From NCBI GenBank assembly GCA_003022005.1, contig PXRQ01000121.1, positions 1-18,507 of the forward strand: DNA of 18,507 nt, in the 5' to 3' direction. The DNA comes from Halobacteriales archaeon QS_5_70_15. GTDB lineage: Archaea > Halobacteriota > Halobacteria > Halobacteriales > Haloarculaceae. A program made the translations under genes and the position numbers. Below are positions 16,001 to 18,507 of this stretch, piece after piece (the first letter of the stretch is position 1; the number at the start of each line of letters is the position of its first letter). The notes below the pieces were generated by a model. It worked only from the letters and a program-made list of their open reading frames with translations. It was not told the DNA's origin and ran no database searches.

Positions 16001-16431
16001 AGTTCGCGAATCCGCTCTAGGTTCGCCGCTCGGCGCTCGGATCGGTACTGTTCGACGGCGTTGCCGATGCGGTTGGCGAGTACCTCGTACTGATCCGAAC
16101 CGCCCCCTTTCCGGAGATAGTCGGTCGCCCCCGCGGAGAGCGCGTCGCTGGCAACCCCTTCCGACCCTTCCCCGGTAAACAGGACGAACGGGAGGTCGGG
16201 ATACTCGTCGCGGAGGGCACGCAGGAACTCGATCCCGTTCCGGCCGGGCATGTCGTAATCCGCGACGATACACTCGAAGTCATCATCGGCGAGACGATCC
16301 AGTCCCTCGGCAACGCTCGTGGCCGTTGTGACGGAGATCCGACTGTCCTCCCGCTCCAGAAACGTCGCCGTCAGGTCCGCAAAATACGGCTCGTCATCGA
16401 CGTAGAGGACTCGCACGTCTCCCCGGTCCAT
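13009..16431 (-). CDS. Hybrid sensor kinase: receiver-GAF-five PAS-histidine kinase
   Basis: This soluble 1140-residue signalling protein has an N-terminal receiver domain (about 5-125) with acidic residues D12, D13 and phospho-acceptor D58 (IVADYDMPG), FTGEG and K108 (YLRKGG). A GAF-like domain follows (about 145-305). Five PAS domains then begin near 315, 445, 568, 693 and 812; several end in the PAC-type signature (V/A)xDITE or ARDISER. The kinase core has MLRHNLRNEINVIRGQAEMI (His940), the N box SELVTNAIVHDD (Asn1049), G1 DVADNGPPIP and G2 GSGFGL (1103-1108), all intact. No transmembrane segment is visible, so it likely senses cytoplasmic cues such as redox, ligands or light. No partner regulator gene adjoins; the receiver may relay internally. 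The ATG at 16431 is chosen because TTTTATTA is centred about 27 nt upstream and the receiver begins at once. Confidence 0.92.
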   Translation of the reverse strand: MDRGDVRVLYVDDEPYFADLTATFLEREDSRISVTTATSVAEGLDRLADDDFECIVADYDMPGRNGIEFLRALRDEYPDLPFVLFTGEGSEGVASDALSAGATDYLRKGGGSDQYEVLANRIGNAVEQYRSERRAANLERIRELASDVKQVLIRADSTTEIETQVCRLISETDPYVTACIAGVDREAMEIAPRAWAGDADGYFEELEMAVDEGSPGRHAPGGRAFHGREIAVSQSIQEDDRYAKWRGPALQRGFRSLAVVPIEYEDELHGLLATFACRPNAFDRTERELLGDLADDIAHALHSRSLQTELEQTNAELSTIMRQVPAGLILLDHDDGAFRYRRFNRRMEELSGLSSAEIRNETLRETLGPGDGAEVVDRYRECVGKGEAIEHTSEFEIAGEEVIRRGTVSPVSDDGEVEQLVVVVQDITEEQRRRERLERTTARLEALFDNSPDMINVHDGDGNIIDPNSRLVEATGYDGETLARMKVWELDRTIGPDEARALWDGMEIGDSRRLEGVYRRRDGSTFPVEVHVRHLSLDGEDRFVAIARDISERKERERNLERKERRYQSILNDPNILAGVLGTDGTLLDVNQTAMEYIDAELEDVVGEPFWETSWWPEELRSVIRGKVEQAASGEYVTYEADLIDPDGAPYAVSGVVRPVTDDDGQTVSLVVSARDITEREKRERELRREREFVRQSLDALDDLFYVLDTDGTIQRWNQEVVDVTGYDPAGLDGLAATEIFPESERQTIADAIGTTLRDGETTVQADLLASDGERIPYEWSGARLTDTDGETSGVVGIGRDISQRRHRERRFRALVEESNDIISIVDAEGRFQYLSPSIERILGYDPDETVGDMVWEYIHPDDRGVKREMMDESIGDPGATVSSEYRVRHANGSWCWMEASARNLLDTPSIGGFVVNSRDVTAAKERERVLRIVTRMLRHNLRNEINVIRGQAEMIRSEASGTVADDAAQIVNVSDGLVEMAEKQRVVTELLQNGPAEREIDVGGVLQQVVSTVGSDYPEATITVDCPDELFIELAGEFELAISELVTNAIVHDDSASPDVAITVTRTDGTTRIDVADNGPPIPDMERNILIDEVEMTPVHHGSGFGLWLVKLITFRLGGTIVVEENSPTGNVVGIEFSR

Positions 16432-17060
16432 AATGATCTGTCTATTCGGACGGTAATAAAACCGCTTTCCGACATCAGATCGCGTGTAGGCCCCGCAGTA
16501 CCGTGCTGACTTCGGCGTTCGGTTGCGACGTATATCTATGTATACGACTGCCACGCCGCCAAGGAGCGTGCGGAGCGTCCACCCGATCCACGGCGCTGTA
16601 GCCCCGTTCGCTCGGACGATCAGTGCTGCCGATCCGGGGGGCTATTCCGGGGACGGAGCGGTCCCTCCCGGCTCCGGTTCCCCGGTCCTCGGGCCCATCC
16701 GCTCACGGGTATCGGGCAAGCGGCTTCGTCCGTCCGTTCCGGACAACGAACCGGGACACGACCGGGCTGGACCTTGCCACGACGACTCGTCAACCGCTAC
16801 CGCACCGTACGGAGAGGAGCGATCGCCCCTCCCTCCCCCACATCGAACGACCGGTCCTCCCTCCCGAGCCGAGCGACGGGCGATGTACGCGCACCACACC
16901 CCGACGTGCCGTGAGGACTGTCCGATGAGGATCAGGTGAAACCGGGTGGGTGACGGAGCGGTCCGCCGTTGACGAACCGCCCGTAGGTCGTGCGCACTCC
17001 GTTACCGACGAGAACCGCCCCGGTCCAGGTGGTCGAGGCTCGGTCGCTACGCGGACCGTA
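16432..17060. other. 629-nt spacer with an orphan AT-rich element
   Basis: Apart from the kinase promoter at 16454-16461, this spacer holds the near-palindrome GTATATCTATGTATAC at 16530-16545, which is very AT-rich for this genome and promoter-like on either strand. No gene is identified. Frames at 16523-16939 (+) and 16642-16899 (-) are Arg/Pro/Ser-rich and lack the acidic composition of real genes here. Both flanking genes are on the minus strand. Confidence 0.5.
16454..16461 (-). promoter_or_regulatory. TATA box of the hybrid kinase gene
   Basis: The minus strand reads TTTTATTA, centred about 27 nt upstream of the ATG at 16431. This is a good haloarchaeal match for a leaderless transcript. 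Confidence 0.6.
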
Positions 17061-17824
17061 TCAGAGCGCGTCGGCGACTGGCGGCGCGACGCTGACGGCG
17101 GTCTCGGCCCGCTCGACGGTGTCGGTCCCGTACACCCGGTCGACGCCGGCACGCGAGAGCCGCGTGCGGGCGTTGCGGGCGAGCATGGCGTGGACGCACG
17201 CGACGAACACGCCCGCCGGCGCCTCGAGCTGCCCGATGGCCTCGCTCGTCGTCCCGCCGGTGGCGACGATGTCGTCGACGAGCACCACGTCTCGCCCCGC
17301 CGCCCTCGTCTCGGAGGGCGCCACCGACACCTCGCCGGTGTCGCGGTCGCGGTGCTTCTCGAAGTGGTCGACGTCGCCGGTGCCGTACCCCTCGCGGACC
17401 GACCGGGCGAGCCCGCGGGCGGAGGCGTCGGGCGCGAGGAACAGCGGGTCCGCGGTTCGTGGGGGTCGACACAGACCACCCGGTCGGTCCCCGGGGAGAG
17501 CGCGCGGGCGACGGCCCGGGCGGAGACGGGCTCGCCCTCGCGGAACGCCCGGTCCTGACGGGCGTAGCCCATGTAGGGCAGGACGGTCACCACCTCCTCG
17601 GCGTACTGGCCGGCGACGTCCTGGAGCTGGAGCAGTTCGACGTGGGCGTCGCCGGAGACGGTGCTGGCGACGACGACAGCCCGGTCGACCGGCTCGGGCT
17701 CGGCCACGCGGGCGAGGAGTTCGCCGTCGGCGAACCGGTCGTACTCGACCGCCGCCAGCGGTTCGTCGAGTTCGGCCGCCAGCGCCGCCCCCAGCGACTG
17801 GGACGCCGAGCCGGGGAGTATCAT
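17061..17824 (-). pseudogene. prs: Ribose-phosphate pyrophosphokinase, frameshifted by an internal deletion
   Basis: This encodes archaeal PRPP synthetase, which makes the precursor for nucleotide and His/Trp synthesis. It starts MILPGSASQSLGAALA. Segment 1 carries VVVASTVSGDAHVELLQLQD, VVTVLPYMGYARQDRAFREGEPVSARA and VVCVDPHE, ending near 17465. The frame then changes, and segment 2 resumes with ADPLFLAPDASARGLARSVREG, DHFEKHRDRDTGEVSVAP, the PRPP loop DVVLVDDIVATGGTTSEA and the C-terminus RAETAVSVAPPVADAL. About 25-30 residues expected between DPHE and DPLFLAPD are missing. The total is about 255 codons, against roughly 285 in relatives as I recall them. The remainder is well conserved, so either a sequence or assembly error or very recent inactivation is likely. 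A weak TATA-like CTTGTAACG lies 26 nt upstream. Confidence 0.85.
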
Positions 17825-17937
17825 GCCCGGCCCTGGAACGCGGGCCGTTACAAGCGTTTCCTCTCGGGCGACGGGTCGTCGGCCGGCCGCCGAACCGGCG
17901 GGAACCCCCCTCCGGCCCGTCACGCCGCTGACGCGGG

Positions 17938-17944
17938 ACTTATC
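17938..17944 (+). promoter_or_regulatory. TATA-like box of the PiT permease gene
   Basis: ACTTATC lies about 29 nt upstream of the ATG at 17970, consistent with a leaderless transcript. The assignment rests on position and composition. Confidence 0.4.
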
Positions 17945-17969
17945 AGCAGTGACCCTGAGGGGTCGATGG

Positions 17970-18507
17970 ATGGTCGCGACGACGACGCTGGCGACGCTGC
18001 TCGTGGCTGGCCTGGCCTCGCTGTTCATGGCGTGGGCCATCGGCGCCGGCTCCTCGGGATCGACGCCGTTCGCCCCCGCCGTCGGCGCGAACGCCATCGG
18101 CGTGATGCGTGCCGGGTTCGTCGTCGGCATCCTCGGCCTCGGCGGGGCGGTCCTCCAGGGTGCGAACGTGACAGAGGCGGTGGGGAGAGAGCTGATACGG
18201 GGGGTGGCCCTCTCGCCGACCGCCGCCATCGTCGGCCTGCTCACCGCCGCGACGCTCGTCGCCATCGGCGTGTTCACCGGCTACCCCATCGCCACCGCGT
18301 TCACGGTCACCGGGGCGGTAGTGGGAGTGGGCCTCGCGCTCGGCGGGGACCCGGCGTGGGCGAAGTACCGCGAGATCGTCGCGCTGTGGGTCGCGGTGCC
18401 GTTCGTCGGCGGCGGCATCGCCTACGGGACGGCCCGACTCCTCCGCGCGGAGGGCGTCCCCGAGCGGCTCGCGGTCCCGCTGCTCGCCGGCGTCGTCGGC
18501 CTCGTCC
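17970..18507 (+). CDS. PiT-family inorganic phosphate permease (N-terminal part)
   Basis: The gene is cut off by the window end, leaving 179 residues. It begins MVATTTLATLLVAGLASLFMAWAIGAGSSG and continues STPFAPAVGANAIGVMRAG, GGAVLQGANVTEAVG, VFTGYPIATAFTVTGAVVGVGLALGG and YREIVALWVAVPFVGGGIAYG. These fit the PiT (PHO-4) family of low-affinity phosphate/cation symporters. In the family signature the usual GANDVANAF-like block appears here as GSSGSTPFAPAVGAN, which is typical of haloarchaeal members as I recall them. About five transmembrane segments are visible. The ATG at 17970 fits the family start; an overlapping ATG at 17966 is out of frame. It is divergent from prs, 145 nt away. Confidence 0.9.
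   Translation, partial: MVATTTLATLLVAGLASLFMAWAIGAGSSGSTPFAPAVGANAIGVMRAGFVVGILGLGGAVLQGANVTEAVGRELIRGVALSPTAAIVGLLTAATLVAIGVFTGYPIATAFTVTGAVVGVGLALGGDPAWAKYREIVALWVAVPFVGGGIAYGTARLLRAEGVPERLAVPLLAGVVGLV

Noticed and set aside
16523..16939. Plus-strand frame of 138 codons after the AT-rich element
   Set aside because: Rich in Arg, Pro and Ser with no acidic bias; no recognisable motif; better read as non-coding.
1..18507. CRISPR arrays, tRNA or rRNA genes, transposases
   Set aside because: No regularly spaced repeats, no cloverleaf with a GGTTCGAATCC-like T-loop and no transposase-like protein was found by eye. GGTTCGA matches near 2511 and 5990 have no surrounding tRNA structure.

Overview
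The window is high-GC DNA from a halophilic archaeon (class Halobacteria). The evidence is strongly acidic proteins, TATA-like boxes about 24-32 nt upstream of start codons with little or no leader, archaeal-type IleS and ribose-phosphate pyrophosphokinase, HNLRN-type histidine kinases, a Tat lipoprotein, and several small proteins of types known mainly from haloarchaea. It looks like ordinary chromosome. I see no CRISPR array, tRNA, rRNA, transposase or phage gene.

Layout. 122-1138 (-) is a Gate-domain membrane protein. 1366-2088 (-) is a GNAT acetyltransferase with a Cys-rich C-terminus. 2089-2550 is an unusual AT-rich spacer with a perfect palindrome over the promoter. 2551-4329 (-) is a 7TM-PAS histidine kinase with a decayed ATP-binding site. 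4502-5854 (+) is an MFS transporter whose stop codon overlaps that of a convergent uracil-DNA glycosylase (5851-6633, -). A small haloarchaeal protein (6697-6858, +) faces away from the glycosylase across a shared promoter region. Next come a universal stress protein (6910-7320, -) and two small membrane proteins (7377-7604, - and 7718-7966, +). ileS (8089-11310, +) carries two frame breaks. A 72-bp inverted-repeat unit follows it, then a VanZ-like protein (11394-11720, -), a CAP/SCP-domain Tat lipoprotein (11957-12628, +), a 1140-residue REC-GAF-PASx5-histidine kinase (13009-16431, -), a frame-broken prs gene (17061-17824, -) and the start of a PiT phosphate permease (17970 onward, +).

The genes do not form one obvious operon; most appear to have their own promoters. 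Housekeeping functions (isoleucyl-tRNA charging, PRPP synthesis, uracil repair, phosphate uptake) are mixed with two sensor kinases and stress or membrane proteins.

The points most worth a second look are these. (1) A perfect palindrome covers the TATA region of the acetyltransferase gene and could serve as a two-way promoter/operator, with a 13-codon mini-ORF and a hairpin-T6 terminator on its other side. (2) A palindromic insertion sits in the IleS editing domain. (3) Short internal deletions break ileS and prs, both normally essential, so either this is an imperfect assembly or functional copies exist elsewhere. (4) A histidine kinase keeps its phospho-acceptor His but has lost key ATP-site residues.
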